A stretch of DNA of 64,000 nt, from the NCBI GenBank assembly GCA_963681505.1, contig OY811987.1:1695066-1759065 (forward strand). The letters run 5' to 3'. Position 1 is the stretch's first letter. Each line of letters opens with the position of its first letter. The position numbers were made by a program, and so were the translations under genes. This DNA is from Eunapius fragilis. Its lineage: Eukaryota; Porifera; Demospongiae; Spongillida; Spongillidae. The notes below the pieces were generated by a model. It worked only from the letters and a program-made list of their open reading frames with translations. It was not told where the DNA came from and ran no database searches. Below, one piece after another: positions 31,835 through 42,914 of the stretch.

Positions 31835-32033
31835 CAAGTAAATAAAAACATTCTCTAACGAGAGAGTTGTTGGTAAATAGGATTGACCAATGGTGGTGTA
31901 AAAAGCACGGAAACAAGAGTGACAGAAATTTTACTCGAAAATTGAAATTGGCCTATATTTAGCACGCTCACAAAATAACAGCGCATGCCTGAGTAATGTG
32001 CTAAATATAGGCCGATTTCAAATCGGAATAGCT
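31835..32033. repeat. A-type 3' hairpin at the axis of the large inverted duplication
   Basis: The left half starts CAAGTAAATAAAAACATTCT and reaches GAAATTGGCCTATATTTAGC, then a 32-base loop. The right half returns as GCTAAATATAGGCCGATTTC and then runs directly into the reversed exon 2 of A2'. A complete relative lies at 48592-48862. The arms of the 43-kb inverted duplication converge on this loop. Confidence 0.7.
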
Positions 32034-32246
32034 TTTTCAAGACCACCATTATACTCCATTAGTGCATGAGATTTGGGTTCATACAAGGAGTAGCTATATG
32101 GGAGAAAGATATGGTTGCAGTTATTTTCATTCTCAGCCATTGCAACTGCAATTATATTCATACAGTACATGGCTAGACAAAGGGCGTTTTTAAGGAAGCC
32201 TTTTTTTACATCAGATTAAAACAATGACATGCAGATCCGTGCTGTA

Positions 32247-32333
32247 CATAGTCGGGCGAGCCCTATCACCGCGTTTGGTCAGGTAGTAGGGTGCAAGCCC
32301 GACCAAACGCGGTAGTAGGGCCGCCCGACTATG
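32247..32333. repeat. Intron hairpin of A2', empty CACTA target site
   Basis: Mirror copy of 24137-24219 with uninterrupted stem CATAGTCGGGCG...CGCCCGACTATG. The TA at 32249-32250 is the unoccupied target of the CACTA-like element. Confidence 0.7.
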
Positions 32334-33169
32334 CTGTACGTACAAATGATGCATGCACAGCTTTTTAATGTTAATACAACATGACATAACATACCTTTGG
32401 GTGGTAGTGGTAGTTCTGTGACCCCTGCGGTACCGCGTCCTCTCGGCAGCACATTTAGCCAATCGGACAGCGGTGTCATTCCAATACCGACTCCTTTCAG
32501 ATGCTTTAATGGCAGCTGAATTGTCCTCGTATTTCTGCCTTTTAGCAGCGCGGTTTCCCTCGAGGTCCTCTTCATATCGCCGCCTTTTAGCAGCACGGTT
32601 CTCCTCAAGGCCCTCTTCATATCGCCGCCTTTTAGCAGCACGGTTCTCCTCGAGGTCATCTTCATATCGCCACCTTTTAGCAGATCGCTTAGATTCAATA
32701 TCTGCCTTGTAGCTGTCGCGTACAGAGGCCTTCTTCTTTTCGGGATCGGCCTTGTAGCTGTCGCGTACAGAGGCAGTGTTGCCGCGATCCGGAAACGATC
32801 TCGTGATCGTCGATGCATATCCTGTATCGCATCCGGTATCGATAATCGGCGATGTTTAATAAGTAGGTATCGGCGAGGCTCGACGATACCGCCTTTTATT
32901 CATAGCGACACTCACTAATTTTACTTAAAATGACAATGTCTGAAGGGAGTGTGCAGTGGATCGTGAGTGTTGTACATGTAGCAGTACGACCTCAAGGAAT
33001 GCGCAAAGCTGTGAGTGGAAGCACTTCACAATAGAACGGCAGCCTGCTGCGAGATTCCCCTCCCGCCAAGTAAGCTGTGTCATAACGTTGTGTCACGTGC
33101 GCGCGGAACAACACATCCAAAAGAAACTGCTTGCTATAAGTCATCAAATTTGTTTGCTGTTATTCCTTC

Positions 33170-33506
33170 TTGGTGATGTGTGGTGCACGATTTTTCAGGC
33201 CAGAACTTTCAAAGCCTCTCATTGGCAGCTCCGAGATATGTTTTGGCTTGCCACCTAATTTTAGCGAGGAAAGCGTGAAGCAAGCAAATGACCTATTAGT
33301 GGATGCCATTGTGTGGGGTCTTTTCGACAGTTTATTCAGAAATTTCACGCACGAGGTTCTTGTACTGCCACAGAGTTGAAACTAAATATGAGGAGGTGAA
33401 AGACCTGGTAGATTCACAGCTAAAGAAAAGTCTTGCACAGGCATCTTCAGTAACCATCACAACAGATGGAGCCACAATGAAGAACACAGGTGATTCCTAC
33501 ATATAA
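33170..33506 (+). pseudogene. hAT transposase fragment, N-terminal and first RNase H-like part
   Basis: The translations contain FSEESVKQANDLLVDAIVWG and, in another frame, EEVKDLVDSQLKKSL followed by SVTITTDGATMKNTGDSYI. The TTDGxTxxxxxSY block is the first strand of the hAT RNase H-like fold with its catalytic Asp. The two pieces are in different frames, so the gene is broken here. The middle of the transposase is interrupted by G-tracts and element B'. Confidence 0.6.
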
Positions 33507-34099
33507 TGTATAGCTATCACTGGCCATTGGTAGTGTGTGTGTATGGGGGGGGGGGGGGGAAACAAAATGGAAGCTTGTCCAGGGGGCAGGCATTTACAAG
33601 TCTGTCATGGGGTGCATGGGGGAGAGACATAGTGGTGCTTAACCTGGGGGGGGGGGGGGGGTTATTTGCAATTATTGTCATCCATAGAGATGATGGAATA
33701 GCACAACAGCGTTTACCTGCTCTGGTTATTTATGTTAACAGCCTGCAACTACAATTTTTATAGTCACTTTGTACTGTTCTTCAATTCAGTCTAGCCGTGG
33801 TTCACGCATGTGCAGGGCGCTGATTGTCTTAACCGGTCACATCTAAGTGTGGACACAATGCAACTACACCTGAGCTACGGAAACAAATTGAAAATGCAGC
33901 AGGTACATGTATGTACATAGATTGCTGCACAATTTGTAAAAATGAAATAACGGATCCACATTTTCCTGCAACAAGTCACCCACTACCGTGTCCATCCTGG
34001 AATCATCAAGCTAATCCACAGGACTACAATCAAATCTTAAGAAGAATTCATTTCATTCGTATCTTTATTGCAATACAAGTTTGTTGCAGAGTCGAATCA
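33507..34099. other. hAT interior without clear coding sequence, two G-tracts
   Basis: G runs at about 33546-33560 and 33648-33661. Short intron-like segments may separate further transposase exons, but none could be supported. Confidence 0.4.
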
Positions 34100-34643
34100 T
34101 CAGGACCTACGTTAGTAGGTCCTATGTAGGATTTGAAGTGTGATGAATACGATTAGCAAAACACCAGATTCCACTATTGCCGCTGCACCGTAGAATCAGT
34201 TGGACTTTAGCGAGCGTATTTGGATACAGCCAACAATTACCTACAATGTAATAAAACTGCCGACGCTTAGAAACCTCAGACAACAGAGATAACGCTCTCT
34301 CGTTCCCACACTCGAACCTAAAAAAAAGTTTCTCCTTCTTCTTCTTCTTCTTCTTCCGGATCTGATAAGATAAGATTTGCTCGGATAAGAGGTTTATTGC
34401 ATTGCATCTTTGTCACGATTGAAGTATAATGTTAGCCGTTATGCGGAAGCACTAGAATCAACAAGTTAGAAACTTATTGTCGAGTTGGATTTGTTTTATT
34501 ATGTTAGTAACGAGAGCTATGCTTGACACAAATTTCAATCTCTAGCAAACTTAGTTTTGTTAGTATAGCCCACAACAGATTTTATCAGCCTTTGGAAGAC
34601 GTAAAAGTGGGCGGGAACGTGTGGTTGAACACGTTCTATATTT

Positions 34644-34918
34644 CGCAAAGTTAAATGATGACTGTTGCATGTGTTGGCGACTCGCAAGATATTGAGGAGC
34701 GTGACAGTTTTCAAGAAGCGCATGAAAAAAAGAAGACTTGCGACAGGAAGCGCTACAAAGCCGATCCTGAGAGTAAGAAGGATAGCATGAAGGCCCAATA
34801 CTGGCTTGATCCGGAAAGTAAGAAGGATAGCGCGAAGGCCCAATACTGCCTTGATCCGGAAAGTAAGAAGGAGACCGCTAAGGCCCAATACTGCAGGAAA
34901 AGAAATACTATGAGGTAG
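34644..34918 (+). pseudogene. K/R-rich repeat gene remnant of element B'
   Basis: It encodes ERDSFQEAHEKKKTCDRKRY and three AQYWLDPESKKDS-like units up to the donor ATGAG/GTAGGAG. A deletion just upstream removed the promoter, start codon and first 20 codons seen in element B. No exon 2 follows. Confidence 0.65.
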
Positions 34919-36470
34919 GAGTGTTTGCAATGTTTGGATGCAATATGTCCTACACGCATGGGACCGATGTATTATATCGTGTGCGTGTGTTCGTCTGCGA
35001 GATAGGAAAACGAATAACGCCAGATCAATTTGCATTGGATTATATGCTTGCCAGCTTTGATACTCTATGAGGGGAGTTTTATACCACATTCACACTACAT
35101 GTCTGTGAATGTTGACTATTATATTTTTGCAAGGATAAAACCACATGCCTGTCAATGGATACCATATACAGTATGGTGGCCCAGCATGTGTCTTTTAAAC
35201 CTTGCCATACAGGATGTAGCATCAATGGTTGCTAATCCCTAGATTCTCTGTGTAAACAATATTTTATCTTACAGCTGTACAGTCTATAAAACCACATGCC
35301 TGCCTCCTTCCTGTATGGATACCATATTTGGTGGCCCAGGCCAGTATGTGTCATAGCTTCTATGGCTGCTAAAACATGCAGGATCATGATGATCTCTAAT
35401 TTTCAGCTGGAACCTATTACATGCACCTCTCTTAAGAGCTATCTATCTGCCTCGCTTTGCAGGACTAACTAACTTCCTGCATGATTCCATGTGTGGTGTC
35501 CCAGCATGTGGTCTTAAACTTTGACACATATACTGTGGCTGCAAACCTGAACATGGAGCAATCCTTCCCTGGGTTCTGCAGTACATCATCTGGAACCAAT
35601 TACAGCTCTTTTAAGAGCTGTCACTCTGACTAAGAGATTATGGTTTGCAGGTTTATCAAATGGCAAATGGGGTTGCAGCTGTGATCTTGACTGCATGTAA
35701 ATTAATGGATCTGTCTCTATAGGCCCTAACCCCGGAATATGCATGACTTCACACAATTATATGTTGTACTTAACTCACAATCCAATCCTTATATCAGTTG
35801 ATGTACGTTCTCTATACAAAACTGCTCTTAAAAATAGGCTTGCCTTCCTCCCATGTATGTGTTCATATGTCAAGGAGTCTACAGCTGCATGGCATGTGAA
35901 CATGTTTCTCTGTGTCAACATTTATCTTGCAACTTTGCATTCATAAAACCACAAGCCTGCCCCTTCCTCCATATATGGTGGCACAGTGTGTGGTCTAAAA
36001 GCTAGCTTCTATGGCTGCTAAAACATGCACATGGACCACCAATCATCCTCCATGATGTTCTCCTGTTTTCAGCTGGAACCAGTTACCTATTACATGCAGC
36101 TCTTTTCAATTTGGATAAGCGATTTATGCTTTGCAGGACTAACTAACTTCCTGCATGATTCCATGTATGGTGTCCCAGCATGTGGACTTAAAATCTCTAT
36201 GGCTGCAAACCTGAACATTCCTGTGTTCTCAAATATATCATTGTAATTTATATATTTTTACCCATGCATAAGTTAAAGTGGCAGCAACCCTAGGCCTCTC
36301 TCTACACATGATTGTGTGCAGTTTCACATACATCAGCAAATACTAGCCATTTGAAATGCAGGCCGTCTTAATTCAGCCCCACCCCCACCACCGCATATAT
36401 AGTTGGTTTGTTCAACACATTTATTATGGGAGGCCATTCCAATAATTTAATACTTCCCTCGTATTAGATC
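34919..36470. repeat. Diverged repeat blocks in element B'
   Basis: Blocks such as GATTCCATGTATGGTGTCCC, CTATGGCTGCAAACCTGAAC and AAACCACATGCCTGCCTCCT recur two to four times with 70-90 percent likeness and also occur once in element B (15725-16060). No protein-coding sequence was recognised. Confidence 0.55.
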
Positions 36471-36479
36471 AGTTTTGGT

Positions 36480-37007
36480 TTGTATAAAGCAACTTTCTCA
36501 CTCACTCTTTACTTTAAGATATGGAAGAGGTATGCATGTGTACATAGGATTTGCATGCATGGCATTATATCTATATAATATATATTATTACCCTTGTAGG
36601 TCACAGCAGAAGAAGCTGAGAATCTGTTTGCTGTTGACTCGGGTGAGGAGGGCCCTCCCTACTCTCCGATACCATTCTTGGTCCCTGCTCCGGTCCTGCT
36701 TGCCCCAGCTCTGGCCCCAGCTCCGCCGCTGCCCCCAGCTCCGCTGCTCCCACCTGTGCCACTGCTGGCCCCTGCTCTGCTTGCCCCAGATCCGCCGCTG
36801 GCCCCAGCTCCGCTGCTCCCACCTGCGCCACTGCTGACCGGCTCCAGCTCCGCCACTGCTCCACTGGCTTCAGCTCCGCCACTGCTCCACTGGCCTCAGC
36901 TCCGCCACTGCCCCGAGCTCCACCTGCGCCATTGCCCGTACTGGGGGCCTCTCGGAGCTCGGCCGTATAGAAGGCTTTATTATAAATTTACAACTAATGT
37001 TTTTTGA
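36480..37007 (+). CDS. Small acidic/proline-rich protein of element B' (about 138 aa)
   Basis: A TATA box (TGTATAAAG at 36481) precedes exon 1 at 36521-36529 (MEE). The donor GAG/GTATGC and the acceptor CTTGTAG/G lead to exon 2, 36600-37007, in phase 0. The protein starts MEEVTAEEAENLFAVDSGEE, then has about 60 residues of Pro/Ala/Leu repeats and ends with an Arg/Tyr-containing tail. It is the relative of the 315-aa protein of element A2, shorter in the repeat. The frame is open. Function unknown. Confidence 0.55.
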
Positions 37008-37254
37008 ATGCTATATAGCAGGGCTACCGATTGCGCCGTATCGATCTTCCGACCAAGTTAAAACAGTTTAGTTAAGAGCATGCATATGATTGCGCAGGGA
37101 TGAATACTTCCTCGCCATGCGAAGTAATCTTGCATTACACGGCACGATTATTCAATACATGTATCTCTGATATAATACATGTTTATAATTTTAGCTTATT
37201 ACCACAGGCGGATCCCGGCTTACATGTACAGCGCTTAGCATAAAAATGTGTGAA

Positions 37255-37556
37255 ACAAGATATAAAAATTTAATTAAAATAAAATTGGTGATGTAGGATT
37301 TGTAGACGGCAATTGAGTAAAAAGTAAAGAAACAAGGAATTACGGATATTAGGCATTCATTTAATTATAAATATTACAGACCTACATTATTTAGCAAATC
37401 TACCTCCTTGAAATTCTGTGCTAAATGTAGGTCTGTAATATTTATAATTAAATGAATGCCTAATATCCGTAATTCCTTGTTTCTTTACTTTTTACTCAAT
37501 TGCCGTCTACAAATCCTACATCACCAATTTTATTTTAATTAAATTTTTATATCTTG
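37255..37556 (+). repeat. 3'-terminal hairpin of element B', about 300 bp
   Basis: The arms CAAGATATAAAAATTTAATT and complement pair over about 125 bases. The loop is the reverse complement of the loop in element B. Confidence 0.8.
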
Positions 37557-37949
37557 TAACATCTATCAATGACAAGCAACACAGCAATATCAGTGGTCCC
37601 TTTGTGTGCCGTTTGTGTTCTTTATATGTTTTTCAAATCTTTTTTACCCAGTTTTGTGGTGTACTGCATGCATGCAAGCTAGGTGCATGCATATTAATTA
37701 ACATCTTCACCACAAGGTTTATATGGCTGACTTCAACCTCGTGAAAGGTTGTAACAAGCTGGCAAAACATGACAGTGACAATCTTTTACCATGGCTGTCA
37801 CCAGCTTGCCATTTTTACTTGCATGGGTGTGTATATGTGCGTATGTGTGTATGTGTGTACATGTGCACATAGTACATTCTTATAGATACCTCAATGAACC
37901 TGAAACTGATAGACCATTTAAAAAAAAAAAAAAAAAACCTCTGATGTGG
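37557..37949. other. hAT interior right of element B'
   Basis: AT-rich, with A17 at about 37920-37937 and short TG-rich sequence; no clear gene. Confidence 0.35.
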
Positions 37950-38165
37950 TGGACAACACATCCGGCTGCATACACACGTTGCTGCTCTGGCTCGCAAGTA
38001 CCTTGCTATTATTTCAGCCTCATCGGCACCATCCGAGCGTGTTTTCTCAACCACAAAGAGCATACAGCAGAGAAAAAGATGGTGGATTTTGCCCTGCCAT
38101 CTTCACCAAGTCTTATTTTTACGACACAACCGTACAATTTTAGCAGACTTATGAGAGTCCTTTTG
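37950..38165 (+). pseudogene. hAT transposase C-terminal dimerisation fragment
   Basis: The translation reads LAIISASSAPSERVFSTTKS, which matches the hAT C-terminal signature (SSAPSERVFS). It is in two frames, so broken. It lies 400 bases from the right hAT end, as expected for the 3' end of the transposase gene. Confidence 0.65.
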
Positions 38166-39308
38166 TAAGTCACAAATTTCCCGTAATTGTATTACAACTT
38201 CATCATAAGAGATCAATATGAACAAAACTCGTTTATTTCTTATATGCGTGGTTTGTGCGCGCGTGCACTTCGTATGGTTCAAAGAAGCCATTTTTACAGC
38301 ATCAAACATCTGTTTACAACAAATACAGTGGCAGTACAATCATTATACGCTTACTGCTTAGTCTTTACTAGGCAAATTCCCTACACTGCTATAGCCACTG
38401 CCCTATGAAGCCATTTTTGATTAGATCGTCGATTAGGCTCGTGTATCGACGATTTAATGAGCTATGAATATTCGTCGATATAGTGACTCGACGATGCATA
38501 CTAATTGCGATCCATTAATTCGTAATCGACGATATAATTAGAATCGCGGCAACACTGTACAGAGGCCTTCTTCTTTTCGGGATCGGCCTTGTAGAGCGCT
38601 AGGGCTTTAGCTTTGTTCTCGTCTTGCTTTTGGAGGTATTCCGCTCGTTGCTTAGATCTCTTCTTTTGATTACGCGAAGGCATTTTTAGAAAAACAACTT
38701 CACTAGCCAAAGTAACAAGCAATAGGAACACCAATTGATTTAGTGCAGGTTAGAGTATTTATACAGCCTATAATTATTTTAAAAAATCTATTATACATCA
38801 TTATTAAAGAGAACTTGATATATATGTGACTATATGACATGTAAGGATAACGTGCCGATAAATTTCGAAGCGATTGGTACTATTGCCGTTCTTCAGAACC
38901 GTTCGTAGCTCGAGCTATAACTTCCTAAGAAGAAGAAGACGACGACGACCAAGAATTATTTTAGGACTGGGCACGAGAAACAGGAAATTGTTTGTTTCTC
39001 TATAACGACACCATTTTATGACACGGAACCAACGTAGAACTGTAGATCGTTGTGCTCTCATTCCATCGCGATAAAGAGGTAAGCGATCCGTTTCTCCGTT
39101 GTCCCTCCAGACGCTAGTGAAGTTTTATAATGACATTCATCAACCCTCAATCAATCCTGTATTGAACCTGTTGCCGCAGGTTCAGATTACCTTTCATTAG
39201 GGGGAGGGGCTTCACCGTGTACTGAGTTCAGCGGTTGCCCCACAGTCGACTCGCTTAAGCTCTTATGTATACCCGTACTCTGGGTCTGATTATCGTGTTG
39301 CATTGGGG

Positions 39309-39754
39309 GGGGGGGTGGGGGGCAGGCCCATTGAGAGCGGCACGGAGGCCCGGGGTATTTAAGTTAATGAGGCCCCTCACCCATGCCAAGCATAGCCGCG
39401 GATCCAGGTTATAGGGGGGGGGGGGGGGGGGGTGGGGCACGGATGGTGGGTGTGGCTGGGGAGGGGGGTGCTTTTGGCTTCTGGCCCGATACGAAAAGCG
39501 GGGGGGGGGTGTGTGGGGGGGGGGGTGTGGTGGGTGCTGTCGGTTTCTAGCCCAATATAAAAAGTGGGGGAAGGGGGGTATGATCGCATATCGGGGGGCC
39601 CAGGATATAGTACACTAGTAGAGTTAATGCGTACGGGTATCAATAGGTGGCGCAAGCATGCGGCTATTATTATAAAATGCAGCCCAAAAAGTTATAAATT
39701 TATATTTGGAAGGGGGGGGGGGGGGGGGGGGGGGGAGACACGTGCACTGAGTTA

Positions 39755-39787
<33 letters not shown>

Positions 39788-39940
39788 GATCCGCCGCTGA
39801 AGCATCACATTTGATGATGATTCCTTCAACCCCCCAATTGTAGGAATAACACTTTCTGGACCCGGAGGCCCCTTTACACCCTGAGGCCCGGGGTAATTTA
39901 CCCTGCTTACCCCCCCTCTCTACGGCCCTGGTGGGGGGGA
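39309..39940. repeat. G-rich expansion with facing long G and C tracts
   Basis: Several runs of more than ten G (39417-39432, 39500-39530) and a G run of about 25 (39713-39735), faced after 26 bases by a C run of about 27 (39756-39782). The left arm has only a single C34 tract at the same place. It includes a CGGATCCGCCGCTG segment like a hAT end. No gene; the open frames here are low complexity. Confidence 0.7.
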
Positions 39941-40522
39941 GGATTTAAATAGACACGCTAATCGCCCATGCACGTGCTTAAGCGTGAAGAGGTACGTATC
40001 TCTGGGTTAACTGACTATATGTATATTTATAGCGTGAGCATGGGATCGAACCAGAGATAGGTCGAACCATCGAATACGTACATAGCCCAAGTTTTTGACC
40101 TGCGTGTCAGTAAATCACGCACAAATACACATCTGAACTAAACTCAGAGGTATCTCGCGATTTGATCTTGCAAAGTTACACATTACCAGAGATGATACTC
40201 CTCTCCAAGCATTCAAATGGTTTTGAACGTTCCATTCGAAAAATGATTAGAGAAAAATATCTGAAAGTCACGAATACATTTGCCATTCGAATGTTTAATA
40301 AGTATTGTGCGATAAAAGGAGTTGAATGCCCCTTCTTCCAAGCTGTGTACAGTTGCAACATACATAGTACATGGCTAGACAAGGCTTCAGATAAGGAAGC
40401 CTTCAGATAAGGAAACCTTTTTATACATCGGTTTAAAACAAAAGACACTACTGTACACACAGTTGAGTCACCATGCATGCTTTACATGTGAAGTGAATGG
40501 TTTTGTGCAGATCCGTGCAGTA

Positions 40523-40594
40523 CATAGTCGGGCGGGCCCTACTACCTAGGGTGACAAGCCCAACCAAACGCGGTAGTAGGGCCGCCCGACTATG
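40523..40594. repeat. Intron hairpin of element A1'
   Basis: Mirror copy of 12245-12316. Confidence 0.65.
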
Positions 40595-40656
40595 CTGTAC
40601 AAATGTTGCACGCACAACTTTTTAATGTTAATAGCCTACAACATGCCATAACATAC

Positions 40657-41988
40657 CTTTGGGTGGTAGTGGTAGTTCTTTGACCAGGGCCGCCAAGAGC
40701 CAGCCCGGGCCCGGGGCAAAGTTTTTTCTCGGGTCCCTAGCCTATTGAATTAATAATACATTAGTGTACAATACTGTGTATATTCATGATGTGTTGTTTG
40801 CCATTTGTTTTATGTACAAAGCAAATTTTAAAAAAGAACATAAACATACAGTACGTACAAATCATCAATTGAAGGGAGTGCCGACAGCAGCCTTGTGCGC
40901 TTTTTTGTTTGCGATGGTTTCTATTATTTCATTAAAATCTAGTTGCTTCGCCAACTCTGACTCGACAGTCAATGTTCCTAAAGAAGTCAACCACATCTGG
41001 CACATAGTTCATCGGAGATAGTTCTTAATTCTTTTTATAACACCAAAAGATCGTTCTGCATCAGCTACAACTGTAACCCGGACCCTGATTATCACGAATC
41101 TCATCAATCTCATAATTCTCATTAAATCTTTTTAAACGCTATCACTTACATCAAACCCATTTTGTTTTAGCGCATTCTGCCCTCTGACCCCTTCGGCACG
41201 CATTGCCTTTTCCTTTCTTTTCTAGGCGCCTGATTTGTGATGGTAGCTCATTCTTGCCACTCGTTAAATAGAAAGTGTAAACCATGACGCTGATTGGTTA
41301 CAACGGTCTGAGCCTCGAAACTAATTAGCAACTAAGCCATTCGTTATCGACCAGGCCTGAGGGGCGTGCCTAGTAACTAATAAAGGGCGTGGCTCTAAAG
41401 GCCCGGGCTCAGGGATTTTGCCCCCCCTCTCATTGCATGGGGCTGTCTCTGACCCCTGCGCATGCGGTACCGCGTCCTCTCGGCAGCACATTTAGCCAAT
41501 CGGACAGCGGGGTCATTCCAATACCGACTCCTTTCGGATGCTTTAATGGCAGCTGAATTGTCCTCGCCTTTAAGCAGCGCTGTTTCCCTCGAGGTCCTCT
41601 CCATATCGCCGCCTTTTAGCTGCACGGTTCTCCTCAAGGTCCTCTTCATATCGGCGTCTTATAGCAGCACCGTTCTCCTCGTGGTTCTCTACATACCGAG
41701 CAGCACGGTTCTTCTCGAGGTCCTCTTCATATCGCCACCTTTTAGCAGATCGCTTAGATTCAATATCGTCCTTGTAGCTGTCGCGTACTGAGGCCTTCTT
41801 CTTATCGGGATCGGCCTTGTAGCTGTCGCGTACAGAGGCCTTCTTCTTTTCGCGATCGGCCTTGTAGTTGTGCGTACAGAGGCCTTCTTTTTTTCGGGAT
41901 TGGTCTTGTAGAGCGCTCGGGCTTTAGATTTGTTCTCGTCTTGCTTTTGGAAGTATTCCGCTAGTTGCTTAGATCTCTTCTTTTGCAT
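40657..41988 (-). pseudogene. K/R-rich exon 1 of A1', split by the hAT-like insertion
   Basis: Mirror copy of 10857-12182: ATG 41988-41986 (MQKKRSKQLAEYFQKQ), same missing PSRNQ segment, same early frame shift and same 761-bp insertion. The donor is preserved at 40657. Shared damage shows that the gene was already dead before the inverted duplication. Confidence 0.65.
40685..41445. mobile_element. Non-autonomous hAT-like element, 761 bp (right arm)
   Basis: Same length and ends as 11394-12154, with the same imperfect target duplication (TCTTTGAC and TCTCTGAC on the plus strand). Confidence 0.7.
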
Positions 41989-42204
41989 TTTTAGAAAAAC
42001 AACTTCACTTGCCAAAGTAACAACTAAACTGCACCAATAATAGTGCAGGTTAGAGTATTTATACTGCCTAAAATTATTTAAAATAATAGTAACAAGAATA
42101 AGATATAGAGGAATACACGAATGGGAATAAATGCACGTACAGGGATTATTATTATTATTGGAGGAGAAACAACATGCATGAATTATTAATAAATCATGCT
42201 ACAG

Positions 42205-42507
42205 TTCAATAAACTTTATATGGGAGCCACCTGGAAAGGATTGCTGTCGCATTTGCCCTCACCAGATGCAAGTTGAGCTTGTTATACAGTTCATACAGCA
42301 CAACTGACTTTGGTTTGCCCGATATGATGGCAAGACGGGAGGCAAGCATCTTAAACGAGCCCACGACTTCCTTTCCCCAAGCACCATAGGACTCCGTGAC
42401 CATGCAGAGATACACAACACCAGCCCAAAGCATTGCATTTGGGGTCATTGTCAGTATGCTTTCGATCTTCAGTGGACAAGGCGGCTGCCCCAGCTGACAA
42501 TCCCGCT
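42205..42507 (-). pseudogene. LINE-type reverse transcriptase C-terminal fragment (right arm)
   Basis: Mirror copy of 10338-10640, with TESYGAWGKEVVGSF and LYNKLNLHLVRANATAILSR. Confidence 0.5.
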
Positions 42508-42914
42508 ACAATTATTAATAAAAATCTATTATATATCGTTATTAATTAGAACTTGATATATATGTGTCTATATAACATGTAAGGATAACGTGCCGGTAAA
42601 TTTCGAAGCGATTGGTACTATTACTGTTCTTCAAAACCGTTCGTAGCTCGAATTACACCTTCCTAAGAAGAAGAAGACGACAACCAAGAATTATTTTAGG
42701 AATGGGCACGAGAAACAGGAAATTGTTTGTTTCTCTATAACCACACCGTTTAATGACACGGAACCAACGTAGAACTGTAGATCGTTGTGCTCTCATTCCA
42801 TCGCGATAAAGAGATAAGCGATCCGTTTCTCCATTGTCCCTCCATACGCTAGATTAATGACATTCATCAACCCTCAATCAATCCTATATTGAACCTGCTG
42901 CCGCAGATTCAGGA

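Larger units (their letters stand above)
34100..37556 (+). mobile_element. Helitron-like element B', nested in the hAT element
   Basis: It starts TCAGGACCTACG after an A (34099) and ends TATATCTTG before a T (37557), with no target duplication. The 5' hairpin is GGACCTAC-GTTA-GTAGGTCC (34103-34122) and the 3' hairpin is 37255-37556. Relative to B it lost the promoter and start of the K/R-rich gene and all of exon 2, but keeps a small second gene (36521-37007). Confidence 0.72.
32774..38557 (+). mobile_element. hAT DNA transposon, 5784 bp, with nested element B'
   Basis: Terminal inverted repeats CAGTGTTGCCGCGAT are identical at both ends, and subterminal ATCGTCGAT motifs occur at each end. 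The 8-bp target duplication TACAGAGG lies at 32766-32773 and 38558-38565. The left arm keeps the empty site at 23697-23704 (CCTCTGTA on the plus strand). Transposase remnants lie at both sides of B'. The features match the hAT superfamily in full. Confidence 0.85.
32395..38683 (-). pseudogene. K/R-rich repeat gene exon 1 of A2', split by the hAT element
   Basis: The start ATG is 38683-38681 (MPSRNQKKRSKQ). The hAT element splits the exon after the first ASV of the repeat block. The rest (32773-32395) encodes the RRYEEDLEENRAAK units and ends at a preserved donor. Exon 2 is reduced to 20 codons. The gene is dead. Confidence 0.65.
32034..39186 (-). mobile_element. Helitron-like element A2' (right arm), mirror copy of A2
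   Basis: It is read right to left from TCTGAACC at 39186. It has the same 5' hairpin, an exon 1 split by the hAT element (38683-38558 and 32773-32395), an intron with hairpin and an intact TA target of the CACTA insertion, then the first 60 bases of exon 2 (32093-32034) joined to the hairpin. About 1.8 kb between exon 2 and the hairpin loop, with the proline-rich gene, is missing relative to A2. Confidence 0.65.
39187..42914 (-). mobile_element. Helitron-like element A1' (right arm), mirror copy of A1
   Basis: It is read right to left from TCCTGAATCTGCGG at 42914, where the 5' hairpin carries one mismatch. It contains the LINE fragment, the K/R-rich exon 1 with the hAT-like insertion, the intron hairpin and, near its far end, a G-rich expansion not present in A1. 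Confidence 0.6.

Noticed and set aside
39255-39800. Pro/Gly-rich frames in the G-tract region
   Set aside because: Homopolymer translations without any conserved part.
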